Of a stretch of 64,000 nucleotides of DNA, positions 35,798-48,100 are shown piece after piece. The position numbers and the translations under genes were made by a program. The notes beneath the pieces were generated by a model. The model was not told the DNA's origin. It searched no databases and saw nothing but the letters and a program-made list of their open reading frames with translations. How positions within the stretch are numbered: position 1 is the first letter of the stretch; every line of letters begins with the position of its first letter. Source of the stretch: Diphasiastrum complanatum (taxonomy: Eukaryota > Streptophyta > Lycopodiopsida > Lycopodiales > Lycopodiaceae); contig CM055108.1 of the NCBI GenBank assembly GCA_029204225.1, positions 5,703,599-5,767,598 of the forward strand, given 5' to 3'.

Positions 35798-35810
35798 GCT
35801 CTGATACCAA
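35798..35810 (-). other. Primer-binding site, element E
   Basis: The reverse complement is TTGGTATCAGAGC, the initiator-Met type, immediately adjacent to the LTR end at 35811. Confidence 0.9.
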
Positions 35811-36262
35811 TGTAAAGACCACTAGGGAAAACCCCTAAGATGAGGATAAGAAAGTGCAATAGGAGACACATAGAAGCAAAACCACCCAACCAAACCTAGA
35901 TCGATCCTGGATCTAGTCCCCAAGCCATTCCATTTGAATGCTAGAGGAGAAGAGAGCAGAGATAAGATCCCTTTCTCCACAAGTTACAACAATATATAGT
36001 AGGACCAAACCCTACTTTGCCACTTGGCTTTCCCTCCAATATGAAAACCCTACTATTTTGGGACTAGATTCAATGTACCCAAAGTTCAAATTTGAATCTC
36101 TCTCAAACTTGACTACCAACTTTCCCATACTTTCAAAAAGTGTTTATTGAATGTATTTTAAACTAATATAACTTCTAAAAGTTTATCTCTAAGTCTAAAA
36201 TGAGTTTTGGCCTCAATTGACAATTTACCAAAATATGACTGAACTTGTTGAAATCTCTCACA
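35811..36262 (-). repeat. 5' LTR of element E (452 bp), apparently mosaic
   Basis: On the minus strand it begins TGTGAGAGATT and ends GGTCTTTACA, next to the primer site. Its end-proximal third (35811-35958) matches 32186-32334. The remainder (35945-36262) matches 23370-23688. The switch lies at a shared GAGAGAGCA sequence. Confidence 0.85.
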
Positions 36263-37968
36263 CCCGCTTCAACTAGTTTTGGCATAGTTTTAACCGTACT
36301 ACTTTGATCTAACTTTAGAATAATCTCTATCCTAAGTATAGATCTCCTTTCTAAGGTTCTAAAGTATCTTTAATAATTGATATAGAGAATAGTGTCCAAA
36401 TTGGATGCTTCACTATTTCTTACATCAATTTTACACATCAGGATATAACTAGAACATGCAGAACCAAATAGAATGTAAATGAAATGATTTCTCCATGTTT
36501 CAAACTTTGAACTCTCTGGGAAATTACAGCAACCAAACAATATATGTGAGTGATGACTACTTGCTTGCTTGTCTCCTCCTACTTTGTCCTTTCTTGATAC
36601 GTCTCCACCATAAAACTCCATAAATGAGCCTCCATGTCCATCTTGCCACAAGATATCATCAACACTTGATGACTTGGCCATGAATGAGTGACATGATGAA
36701 CCTCCATTAGCTTCAATTCCATCAACAAAACCAGCCAAGAATGCTAGTACAACTCCAACAATAAGATATTGCAAGACAATGTAGCTAGTTTGTCCATATC
36801 TTGACAATTTGCACACATTTACAAACATGAGATAGAACAAGTAAAGTAAACTTAAACAACACTTCATTGCTACTCCTTTGACCTTACTTGAGTCTTCAAA
36901 CACCTGCAAAAATATATCCATAACATCTTTTCCAAATAACCTTCCTTTGATGCTCTTGACTAGCTCCAAATTGCCACCTTTTCCTTTTGTGTTGTTGAAG
37001 CCCTTTGAGACCAACCTCTTGATCTTCCTCTTGACCATCAAAGTCATTGAACAAAATTTGTTTTTCATATCCATTACTTGATTTTCCATCACCATGAGAA
37101 CCAATTTTCACTTGCATAGCATCATCTACACAAGAAGATTCTCCAAAACATGTGAGTAAAGCAAAGTGAGTCGCTTCCACTTGCTTACCTTTCTCTTGAT
37201 CATCAAAGATATCAAAGATATGAATATCTTCAAACCTAAACCTATGGAAATACTCCCTCTCAAACATATGATCTTGATCCAACAAGATCTCATCAATGCT
37301 TGATCTCAAATTTCCATAAAGGTTAGTGAAAACAATGCCACCAATGTCACCGTCATAAATCAAAAGATAGATTCCAAAATTTTCATCCAACATGAAGTAG
37401 AGTATGTGAAGATGAGTATCAAACCTAATATATCCAGCCTTCTTGAGTCCATCTCAATAAGCTCACCAATGAGATCTCCCTTGCCTTGAAAAATTTGTCT
37501 CTCGATTTGCTCCATGTAGTCTTCTCCAACCAACCTTTTGCCATCTTGATCATGAGTGATCAATTCACAATCATAGAATCCTTTGAGTTGATGAAGAGAT
37601 GTGAGATCCATGCCTCAGATCTTCCCAAAAACCAATCTTCCATTGCTCTTTCCTTCATAAGACTCTCTCTTAATGATTGCATCACAAGAAGTAGAAACCT
37701 CAAAGACATTAGAAGCCATGAAAAAAATGACTAGTACCTTCAACATAAGGGTGATTGAAGTACTCCCTTTTTTTCAAACAAGAACTTCTACTCAATGTTG
37801 TAGGTTGAATTTGGTCTTCTTATTCTAATTCCTTAGCCATTTTTTTAGTCTTTAAGTTTATACTTTATCCGGAATCAACTAGTATTCTATTAATAATTTG
37901 GCCACCTAGAATGGCACTAATCTCGGGACTCCATAGTCTCCCCTATCTACGTATTCTACTCTGTTACT
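36263..37968 (-). pseudogene. Degenerate coding-like region, unidentified
   Basis: Minus-strand frames at 36370-37104, 36896-37393 and 37360-37611 overlap in different phases and together look like one decayed coding sequence. They include MDLTSLHQLKGFYDCELI and a stretch with hydrophobic segments (LSLLYLFYLMFVNVC, YLIVGVVLAFLAGFV) that could be membrane-spanning. I recognise no family. It may be retroelement-associated, because it lies next to a gypsy protease remnant on the same strand. Confidence 0.35.
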
Positions 37969-38260
37969 CTATGCAGGTATGGATAATATTACAAACTTCT
38001 CCCCTTTCTCAGTTCTTGCAGAGTGGACTTCTTCGTCTTCCAAAGTGTAACTTGAGGATGATGTTGGTGTTTCACCTTCATACTTAGCCTTTTCCCAAGA
38101 TACAGTGATTCTTCTATGATTCTTTCCTACTGTTGTAGCCATTTGGTCTCTGACGGTTATTTCCTTCCTCCTCCAATGGGTTATGACATCAGCCTGGTAT
38201 AACCAAGGTCTTCCTAATAACACTTTTTGAAGATGACTCTCTAGTGGTCTTCAATATGAT
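37969..38260 (-). pseudogene. Ty3/gypsy protease-region remnant
   Basis: The minus strand contains ILKTTRESSSK, then after a frameshift LLGRPWLYQADVITHWRRKE. This is the same box as at 28.8 kb, followed by ITVRDQMATTV and a Ser/Glu-rich tail (TPTSSSSYTLEDEE). It is the C-terminal end of a gypsy-type retropepsin. RT does not follow. Confidence 0.65.
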
Positions 38261-38994
38261 GAAGTCCATAGAACTTATGATCACCGATATGCACAATAAC
38301 ATGAGACAATTTGTCATGTGCCAAATCTAAGCTAATAGCAATTACAATGGAAGTAAAGCTAAGAGCAAGAAAAGTACAAAACATTCAAGATAGTATATCC
38401 ATAGAAAGCTAGAAACACAAAGGTCTCCATAGAGTCACAATAGAAATGAAAAGAAGAGTACAAAGCAATGTAAATGAGCATGGATTCATGTAGATAGGGC
38501 ACATGAGACCTAGCAATGGAAATCCCTATGGCTCACATTCACAAGGAGGAAGCAAGAAGCTCTCACTTGCAAATGAGCCAAAAGATTCACAAAATGATGT
38601 CTCTGGCCTAGTTATAGACAATGCTCTTAATTAACTTAACTTAACTATCTTGAGGGATAGTTAGTCCTTGTTAAGTATTATTTAAACTACATTGGGCCCT
38701 TATCGGCCTATTATCCTTATTAGTTACTTTGAAGGGCCTAAAGAGGGAACCGCTTTGTTCTTAAGGCTGGTAGCTCCTTTTGGGCCTACAAAGCTTACAT
38801 TGGATATTATATTGCCTTGAAAAATACTGATGTACTAAAAGTACATGATACTCTCCCTACTTGAACATTTTTGTCCTAAAAAATGAAGACGCTTGTCTGA
38901 TTAGCTTGATCGTCTTGGTTAAGTAGTCATGACTGAGGATGTGTTGTCCAAAAACGTATTGTCTTATTACAGATCCACAGCTATCGAATTGAAA
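38261..38994. other. No gene recognised
   Basis: No motif on either strand. May be LTR sequence, but no second copy is in the window. Confidence 0.35.
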
Positions 38995-39989
38995 TTATTT
39001 TGTTGGCTTCAAACTATAATCCTTGTTCCCATGGAGGAAAATTGATGGTCGAAGAAGAGGTTGATGAAGCACCATATTGTTTGTTGGCAACCAATCTATA
39101 TGGAATGGATAGAGTGTATCACCGCAATATCCTCTTTTGTCTGCTTCCTTGACATCATACCAACTCGGATGCTTATCCAATTCTCTTGGATTCTTGCTTT
39201 TGTCTTGCATCCGGCTCTTCTGTCGTAACTGACAATCCATGTTGTTTGACCAATGTGATGAAGGACATTACAATTCTGTCATAAACAATGGTAGTCATAA
39301 ATTGTTGCTCGTATATAAATGCTCCATATGAAGTAGTCGGCATGAATATTGGCACTCTGTCGTACGATTAAGCATATCTCTGGGCATATTGTTGACCAAA
39401 ATATATTTCTTCAAATTTGGTCAATACATCATTCATAGGTGGTTGTGCATAATTGGCCTGATTGACCTCAAAAATCACCTCTCATTTCAAAATATAAGAT
39501 TTGCAATTGCCCATATAAATCGTTGAAGCATCAATCCCGAATAGTGAAAATACACTCCAAAGTTGAACCAGGGATTTGATATTTCGATTGTTCCAAATAA
39601 CCATTGATGAACAATCATTGTTGACATTACTTAATAGGAGATTGGACTCATTAGAGTCCACTGAGCAATGTAAACCTCTCCAAAGAAATTGATATAGATT
39701 GATGGCATATTTTAAATTCAGCTTCCTATAGAGTGTTGGTTGACTGAGAGAATATCCCAATCATTATTCACACCAATCATTATTCACATCCATGCATTCT
39801 GAATATGCACGTGAATTATATATTGGCTTTTGAGTTCTAGAGAATCCATAGGAATAGGGTTCTCCAATGGAAGCCACTTTAAGCTCTTGTAAAATGGATC
39901 CATGAGGCATTGAACAATAATCCAAAGTATTGATACAAGTAGAATTTCCATAGATTAATGAAATCTCTTCATTTCTACCAGTATCCATG
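38995..39989 (-). pseudogene. Unidentified frames downstream of the double gag
   Basis: Minus-strand frames at 39482-39760 and 39764-40051 (for example FNMDTGRNEEISLIYGNS) follow the gag on the same strand in shifted phases. There is no zinc knuckle or protease motif. They are probably the next part of the same decayed polyprotein; the function is unassigned. Confidence 0.3.
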
Positions 39990-40800
39990 TTGAATACCTC
40001 ATACTCCATTAGATCATTGTCAAAATTAAAAATATTTTCGAAAGCTTCCAAATCGAAATGAATTGGTTCGCAACTGTATCTGAATCTGGGACTTGACTTT
40101 CGTCATCACTTTGCTCGTCTGACTCATTGTCATCACTTCGTTCATCTGTTTCGTCGTTATCACTTTGCTCATCAGACTCATGGTCATTGCTTTGCTCATC
40201 TTCATCTTCAGAAGTTGCTTCACTTTTCTGTACTTGTTTTGGTTGTCGATCCACTGATGCTTTATTGTGAAGGTTCAATTTCTGCATCCGCATCTTCACT
40301 TCTTCCAACCATTTAGATTGTTCTTCCTTCCTTTTAGCTTCCAGTTGAAGCTTGTGTTCTTGTTGCTCATATTCTAATGCATATTCCATTATTTCCCTTA
40401 ATCGAAACCCAAGCTGTAGAGAAGTAGATTGTAGATAGTTTTCTACAATGCTCCGATATTGAGATTGTAAGCCATATATATAACATTGTACGAGATATAC
40501 TTCTCCGTAATCAAATAATGGAACCATCTGCTGAAATTCTTGATTGTACTCAGCAATTGTAGTTATATGGTTCAAAGAACACCATTGGATGAAGTTGGAT
40601 TGATTGAAGACTCGTCCACAAACCTCTTTGAAATTAAACCAAGCAAACCAATTTGTACGAAGAAGTAGTTGAACGATGTTCCACTATGATTGAACACGTC
40701 CTTGGAAACTCGATGAAGCAAAGAAAATCATACACTTTCACCAATATCTCCAATATCGTAGAAGTTATATTCCGAGTATTCTAGCCAATTGTCTACATTA
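39990..40800 (-). pseudogene. Second gag-like domain, with acidic repeat tail
   Basis: On the minus strand from about 40800: SINVDNWLEYSEYNF, then FQGRVQS-stop-WN (the stop replaces a Trp of the A/S-WW box). This is followed by TTIAEYNQEFQQMVPLFDYG, LQSQYRSIVENYLQ and REIMEYALEYEQQ, the gypsy gag pattern. A Gln/Lys-rich helix (KRKEEQSKWLEEVK) and an acidic low-complexity tail of repeated SDEQSDDNE-like units (40101-40210) follow. Frameshifts and stops make it non-functional. Confidence 0.65.
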
Positions 40801-41430
40801 ATGGAGTGAATGCTTCCATCAAAGGTAGGACTAACGTATTCAGACAATCGTTGGTTGTAATAATAAGGTTTCCATTGAGCAATGATATGGTTTGTAGATA
40901 AGTGCTCCAGAGCAAGTGCACAATCCATCATATCATATAACTCCATAATACGGTTTGTATAAACGGATTTAGAAATAGTTGGTTGAAGCACATTTCTAAT
41001 AGGAGTTTGAAGAGAATTTAAATAGTAGTCCAAGCATTTTCTATACTCAAGTTTTGTCTTTGGAACCAATGCCGAAAACCGTTGATTGAATTAATATACA
41101 GATTCAGTTTGCTTGAGCGATTCAAATGATTTCACATAGAATCTTGTAAAACTATCAATGCAAGCAATTTTGAAGTTACTTCTGATTGGATGTGCTTGAG
41201 TATCCCACCATGCTCGAACTTGTCCTTGAAAGCACAATGAAGCGAAATAAATTTTATCCTCTTCAGATGATGAAAAAATAAGTTTCCAATCTAGTCAACC
41301 AGTCATCAATGCTGATTAAACTTGGTTGTCCATCAAATGCAAGGCTGTAACGTACGATCATATTGTATTTCATCAATAGATGGAAGTTGAATGTTTTTGC
41401 TATAACGGTAATCCATCCTTAATGGCTAGT
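40720..41430 (-). pseudogene. First gag-like domain of a tandem pair
   Basis: On the minus strand from about 41420: NIQLPSIDEIQYD, LISIDDWLTRLETYFF, FASLCFQGQVRAWWDTQAHP, SFTRFYVKSFESL, FNQRFSALVPKTKLEYRK, LQTPIRNVLQPTI, RIMELYDMMDCALALEHL. This follows the order of the Retrotrans_gag family. It continues directly (YVSPTFDGSIHSINVDNWL) into a second domain with the same order of boxes. There are stops at about 41091 and in the first 60 codons. Confidence 0.65.
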
Positions 41431-41685
41431 GAAGACTTGTGGGCTATGAATTCACCGATTGAAATTTATTTAGAATGGTATTTTACAGACTGGTAAAATG
41501 CTCTTCTCCACTCACTTCAAAATTTCGAGTCCTCGAAGAATAAAGTGCCTGTGAATGGAAAGTGTAACAAATTAAAATGAAGTAGCAGTGGTGTTCAATT
41601 TGTCACCACGAGCAATTTTGTTTTTTACAGCGTCGAATTCCGAATTAAAACGGAAAAATTATGGATCTTTGAAAATGAGAAGAAA

Positions 41686-41740
<55 letters not shown>

Positions 41741-42149
41741 TTATTTATTTATTTAAAATGGACTTAGGAAAAAGAGGTATTTGACAAGAAAGACTTAATG
41801 AAAGGTAATAATTACAAGATATTGATAAATTCTTAGTGTCTGTCTCGTCATTCTGATCACTTTTTGTTTTTACTGTGCTAAAATCCGAACTCGCACTAGA
41901 AAGTTATGATTTTTCAAAGAACTAGAAGGAGATGAATTAATTGAAACTCAGGAGGACGGGGTTTAAACAAAATTCAAAAAATTGGATTTAATAAAAATTT
42001 AAAATCCATGAAACATTTGTGTGCCCGTTGAAAACTGAGAAGAACCGTGAAAAATTTTGAACAAACAAATATTTTTCCCGAGCACAATGAAATGGAAGGG
42101 CAATGGATATTCTACAAAACATTCTCAGAGAATATTACCACGGAATGTT
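41431..42149. other. No gene; microsatellite cluster at 41691-41755
   Basis: Compound microsatellite of (GT)n, (TA)n and (TTTA)n at 41691-41755. The rest is AT-rich without motif. Confidence 0.6.
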
Positions 42150-42351
42150 CGGCAGGGGCAGGGCCAGGGCCAGGGCCAGGGCGTAGGCAGGTTCCGAGAG
42201 GGGGAGAGAGAAAAGGAGGGCGCTGCTGCACGCAGGTAGAGAGGGGGGGGGGGGTGGGTGGCGTAAGAGAAGGGGGGACAGATATTTGTGAGAGGGGGAA
42301 AGGGTAGCCGCGTAGGGAGAGGGTAGGTGTAGGGGGGCACTAGGGACGCAG

Positions 42352-42388
<37 letters not shown>

Positions 42389-42391
42389 CGC

Positions 42392-42448
<57 letters not shown>
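42150..42448. repeat. G-rich and (GA)n low-complexity region
   Basis: GGGCCA repeats at 42157-42181, G-runs around 42242-42262, and GA microsatellites at about 42357-42385 and 42394-42448. Predicted ORFs here are compositional artefacts. The G-runs could form quadruplexes. Confidence 0.85.
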
Positions 42449-42452
<4 letters not shown>

Positions 42453-43107
42453 GCGCCGCGCGAGGAGGAGAGAAGAGTGAGATGATAGTTAAGGGGGGTG
42501 GAAAGGGCACGCTTAGGGTTAGGTTTGGGCCTTGGTTTTTTTTTAATTTTTTAATTTTCTTACTCTAAAAAATTAGGGTTTTAATTTTTGGGCATAGTAT
42601 CTTTTTGGGTTTATCACACTTTTTTTCTCATGACCTAATTTGCGAGGGTAGGGATAGGTCAGTTTTTCTTTATTATATGAGCCTGCAAAGCTTCAAAATG
42701 AAGAAACATAAATTTTTTTTACAAAGAATCAAAAAGGGTTTCACCAAAATTTTGAAATCGCTTTGACCTACTCACACTAAATCTGCCAGCTTTGACCTAC
42801 TCACACTAAGTTCATCAATATTGATCCGAATGGAAAGAAATCATTACATCCATAAATCTAACTTCAAGGCTACCCATACATAGCTTAACAGTCAAAAAAT
42901 TTGGCCAAAAATTCAACCAAAATTGGAGACAAACAGGCTACAAAACTGTAACCAACTGAATTTAGAGGAATTTCACTAAGTGGATCATAACTTGGTCAAT
43001 ATAGCTCCAAATTAGAAAAATTCAATACCTCCATGAAGCTAAAATCAAGGGATACAAATTTAAAATAAGAAATAGAAAATAAATGGATCAAAAAGTGATC
43101 CAAAACA

Positions 43108-43172
<65 letters not shown>

Positions 43173-43282
43173 TAAGATGTGGAAAAAAAGTGAATCTCAT
43201 ATTTTTATTGTGCCCTAAACCTTCATTGATGAGCAGTTGAAGGGCCAACGTCTAGAATCTTCCAAAAAAAGAGTGCGGCCTC

Positions 43283-43338
<56 letters not shown>

Positions 43339-44557
43339 TCATAATTGCATAGGCTATTTTGGTTTACATTCCAGATTTTAAAATTAGGGTTTCTTTGACT
43401 TTTCTATAATTTTTTTTGTTTCTTTTTTAGATGATTTTGGGGGAACCCTTGAAAATTGCTAACTATAGGAAGAATAGCATAAATTTACTAATCTAGCTTG
43501 TCATGTATGCCTTCCATTCTATCAGCCCTCTTGGTTTTGAAATTAGCACTTGAGCTAAAAAGTTGGAGATGCTATGAGGAAGAAGGCTCGGGCTAATGGC
43601 CAAGTTGTATGGGACAAACCCTCTTAAGACCCAACAACCCTAATTGGCAAATTTCTAGAAGCTCTCTTACAATGGCCCCTTGACTAGTGTAGATAGGATC
43701 TTTTGCTAGTCATTCAACAACTATTGATTATAATGTTTCTAAGCAATTTCAAAATACTAACAAGAAAATTTTTGCAAGTGAATTTTTTTTTTTTGCCTTT
43801 CGTTGTTCAAAACACTTGCATTTTGAAACAAAAGCTTTGGATCTATGACATTCACACACACACACACACACACACACATGATAAAGATTTACATTCACAT
43901 TCACCAAAGCGCAATCTTGATCCATGAGTACTCCATTTTTGTTTGAATAATTTTATGATTATCAAAAGGACATTTTTTGTGGCAGTATTCAAGAAAACGT
44001 TGTAAATTGAAGATGAAGTACATACTAAATATCATAAATAAGTACATACATATGGACCATGGGGCCATATCACTTGGACCATTGACTTTGGGGCCCTGTA
44101 TCTCTTTTATTCATTAGGTGGCATTTATTTAGAAATTTTGAGTAATATGGTTATTATTGGGCCTCTTGCTCCAAAATGTAACTTGTAGGGCCTTAGCCTA
44201 GTTCAAATGTTTATGTCATCCTCATCAATAATAATTAATTTAGAGATTGCTTGATTGGCTTCAAAGGGTAGCTTAATATAGTTGCATTATAAGTTGGTGT
44301 ATCGTGCTTGTCCATGCAAGCTGAATCCTTTGTGAGCCCACATTGGGTTGATAATATAATTAGTGGTTCTTCTTTGCCTATTTGATTGTTTGTGTTCTTT
44401 GGAAATTTCATAGCTTCAACTAGCATCTAATGCAGTGAGCTGCATTCCATCAGACCATCCCATAAAAGTGATAGAACTTTGTGTGATCTGCCAAAAGCAT
44501 TGCATCAAGCATTCAAAGGTTGATTCGACATTAAAGCAACCTGAATAACTTACAGCC
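42449..44557. other. No gene; several microsatellites
   Basis: AT-rich, with (AT)n(AG)n at 43111-43169, (GA)n at 43287-43336 and (CA)n at 43853-43878. A short direct repeat, CTTTGACCTACTCACACTAA, occurs twice at about 42761-42810. No coding motif. Confidence 0.6.
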
Positions 44558-44940
44558 ATAGAATTTATGAACTGTGGACGGTTCACCACGGTTCTGAGAA
44601 CCGTACGGTTCTTAAATTTTTTTTGGGGGAACCGTGGTGAACCGTACAATTGATTGATTAATTAATTGATTGATTTTTTTTTTAGTTTCCCACCCCCAAA
44701 TATAGCCCAAAAAAATGCCAAAAAAATTAGGGAGTGGGTACAGATTAGTACAGTAGCAAACAAAGTACAGTAGCCAAAAAAATACCCGAAATCTGTGAAA
44801 TGAGAACCAAAAATGCTTGGGAGGGGTTTTGCGGTGAAATGGGTAATCAATTAGTTAAATAGAGGAACCGTACCACGGTTCATGAACCGTGGTACGGTTC
44901 ATCCCACGGTTCTGAGAACCGTGGGTTCTATGCTTACAGC
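44550..44940. mobile_element. hAT-like MITE with 8-bp target duplication
   Basis: The 375-bp element 44558-44932 starts CATAGAATTTATG and ends GGTTCTATG, giving inverted termini CATAGAA. It is flanked by an exact 8-bp direct repeat, CTTACAGC (44550-44557 and 44933-44940). Eight-bp duplications are the hallmark of hAT transposons. The sub-terminal regions are packed with ACGGTTC/GAACCGT motifs in both orientations (about a dozen), including CCACGGTTCTGAGAACCGT near each end. No coding capacity, so it is non-autonomous. It lies about 190 bp downstream of the DUF2462 gene's stop codon. Confidence 0.8.
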
Positions 44941-45130
44941 AACCACACAAGCACTGCTTGGTCTAAACAGATAGCACAATTTCAAAGCCAGCTTTGTGAA
45001 AACTCACAAATCAAACTCATGTTAAGGCCATATGTATGAACTCTTTAATCACGAGCTTTTGTGAGAAGTTACAAACTAAACTTGTATTCCTGTCGTGTGT
45101 TATGCAAACCTCAGAATCAAACTACTACTC

Positions 45131-48100
45131 TTAATCTTCCATTGCAGATTCTGCAGACTTCTTTGATAATACAACTTTTTTTGGCTTCGTTTCCGTAGGT
45201 GCCTTCACAAGTCTCAGGCGTGCACCTTCTTTGCAAGCTAAGGTGGCTGCTTTCACTTCATTAGCCTGGTTAATGAACTTACTTACTTCCTGCAAACAGA
45301 GAGTGACTTTATTGAAAAATTTATATACAAGGAGAAGATAACAGAGCCCTCCAACTACAGCACGCAAAAATTGCAGAACTATTATTAGTTCCCCCGTACA
45401 AGATAAAAAATTTACTACAGTTAATACATACGTAGTAAATTCTAATGCGGCATCTTCCCCAACACAGCATATTATCTAATTACAAAACCAGCTAACAACC
45501 CAACTATCCATTGGTCATGCCCACTCTCCACACTCCAAGACAGTGCTTTAATAGATTGAGTGGTAAGGCTGTTGATAAAATCTATAGAAACTGTTCCAGC
45601 ACAAAGATAACTAACTACCTACACCATCGGGAAAGCAGAGAAATAGAAGATTGATTTATGTATGTTGGCCCTCAGTTCTGATGCCTCTTTCCATAACAGC
45701 ACCTTCTACACTTCAAATGGCAATGAAAAATAAAACTACTGATAGATAACCTGTTTGACGAGGCTGTAACTGGAAACCTATAAAAGCTACTTCAGTAAAC
45801 TGTTTACAGCTTAAACACCGCAAATATTGTGTACAGCACCAGGAAAGAAGACTGAAAATTGACCTAATAATGCCTGACTTATACCATTGTGTATACCTTA
45901 TCAAGCTGATCTTCATGCGTCTTCTTTGTAGGAGCTTTGAGCACCTTGCCTGTCAAATGCAGGGAAAAAGTATGAGGCCGTTAGAACTGCTCCAACAACT
46001 TTTCCAGTGACTACACGTATAGGACTCAAAAGTGATCTAAGTAAAACACGTGACCTTGGAAACCTTACTAAACTCTTAAGGTGGACTGTTGATCGGTTCT
46101 CTCATAACAACGTAATTGCCCGTAGTACAAGCATGTCAGACACGATACAAAAGCTCGCCAAAACTTATCAAAGAACATCCTTGATCAAGTGCTGGACTGC
46201 TCGTGCGTCCAAAAGTTATGGCAGAACGTCTTTATTTTCACCACAAAAGAGATCACACAGTCTTTGAAGATTGATGGAGAGCGACTGCCGGCAGCATGTA
46301 AGGGCATCAATAGTACTCAAAACAACATTAAAAATCTAAAGTTTCATAGGTAAAGGTTCCGCTGGCCATCAATGCATACAAGTCAGCATCATGAGAGCAG
46401 GAAAAAAAACTCCAATTGCTACCATATGTACATATATCTCTTATAGGAAAAGCTAACCAGTTTGTCTGTACCCTGTATAAAGCCTCTTAAACGGCTTCAA
46501 ACTCAAACAAGATCTCTCCCATTTACCAAACTCACTTGCATCATGCCATAAGTCTTCAAGAGGTTCCGACTTCCTCATGTTTTCTAATTAAGGTTGACTT
46601 ATCGAGTTTAACAGCAGTACACTCGAATGGCATTATATAATTGATTAGAATATCACAAAAAGAGAACAATAGGCATTGAAGTATGAAAGGACAAAAAAGT
46701 ACTTAAAGTTAAATATGCTTAAGAAATACTAAAGAAACTTAACATACAAGAGTGAACCCATTGCAACTCCTATTGATACAAGTAAAATTTATCTAATTTA
46801 TAGACAGTTGGTTGGAAGCCTAAGTGTTAGGGACCCAACCCCCTTGGGTCCCAAACCCAGACTTGAGACCAGACGATGACTGGGCCTGTAGACTTGACCG
46901 GTGACTCGTGAACCTACATGGTTGCCACATGTCATGATCCAGGAGTGCACATGGCTTGGAGCCTCTCTCCTTGGAGGTATACAAGGGGAGGAGGACTCAT
47001 TTGCCATCCATTTTGTCTACCTAGGAGGAGGTGGACGGAGAGCGTGTGCACGGCCAGGATGTATTGCTAGCGTGAGGCAGGAGATGGCTGAGAGCCTGGG
47101 CGGTGGTATGGGACGCCGTCTGGGATGGAGGTCGGATCCAGCTTGATACGGTCACAGGCCAGGGCACGGTCGGTGGACCCGGATTAGGTCCTATGGCGGG
47201 GTGGAACGTGAATCGTTCGGTCTCTTGTGGTTAACCGGCACCTGGAGGTTTGCAGTAAGTAAGATTGTAACATATGGTATCAGAGCCACTGCATGCTGAA
47301 AGCAGGTGCGTTGATCCGTAGAGCTTCTCTTGTAAGTTTCGCTACTTCTGACGGATTTCAAAACGAATTTAAAATGCATTTTTTATGCATCTTCTAAGGT
47401 TCTTCTTCCCGCAGTTTTTTCAAAATTTTGGTGGAAAAAAGTTTAGGAAAAACAGTTGTGGGGGCCCATGGAAGCCCAGCCACGTGGCACTGTCCAGGAA
47501 AGGACAGGTGGCGGTCCTTCCTGCCTCTGTTCCGCTCAGATTACAGTATAGATCTGTTGCGATGGGCCCTCCTCAGCGTGTTAGAATGTGAAAACTTCTG
47601 ATCGCTGTCTGATCAGCGATGCTCCTCTAGGAAACGAGTAGGAAACTGCCGCGTGGCACTGTTTGGGCCCGGACAGGTGTCTACAGGCAGCGTTTTCCTA
47701 TTCCACCCTCTTTCTAATCCTTGACCAGGGAAATCTGGGCCCTCCCTGCTTACTAGAAGCGTTTTCTCCAGACCTGTCCCTGTATATCAGCGATGGACCA
47801 TCTGAAGAAAAGCAAGAAAAAGTGAAGGGGGTGGGGGGGGGGGGGGTGAAGGCCACCTGGCAGATTGCTACGAGAAGGCCAGAAGGCTGAGGTGGAGGCT
47901 AGGTGGCAAGGCAAGGCCACTTGGCAGTTGATAGGATGGCATGAAGAGAGGTATGCCTCTTCCATGCATCTGTTTTATGAGAAATGAGGTGGAGGTGGTG
48001 GTGCATCCTTCTCTTTGCTCTCTCTTATTCCTCTTGGCAGCCATGGACAATACCATTTGGTTTGTGAAGAGACAGCAAGAGTAGCCCTGTATCTACCTTC

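Noticed and set aside
42047-42340. Gly/Pro-rich ORFs
   Set aside because: Low-complexity G-rich sequence; frames on both strands are compositional.
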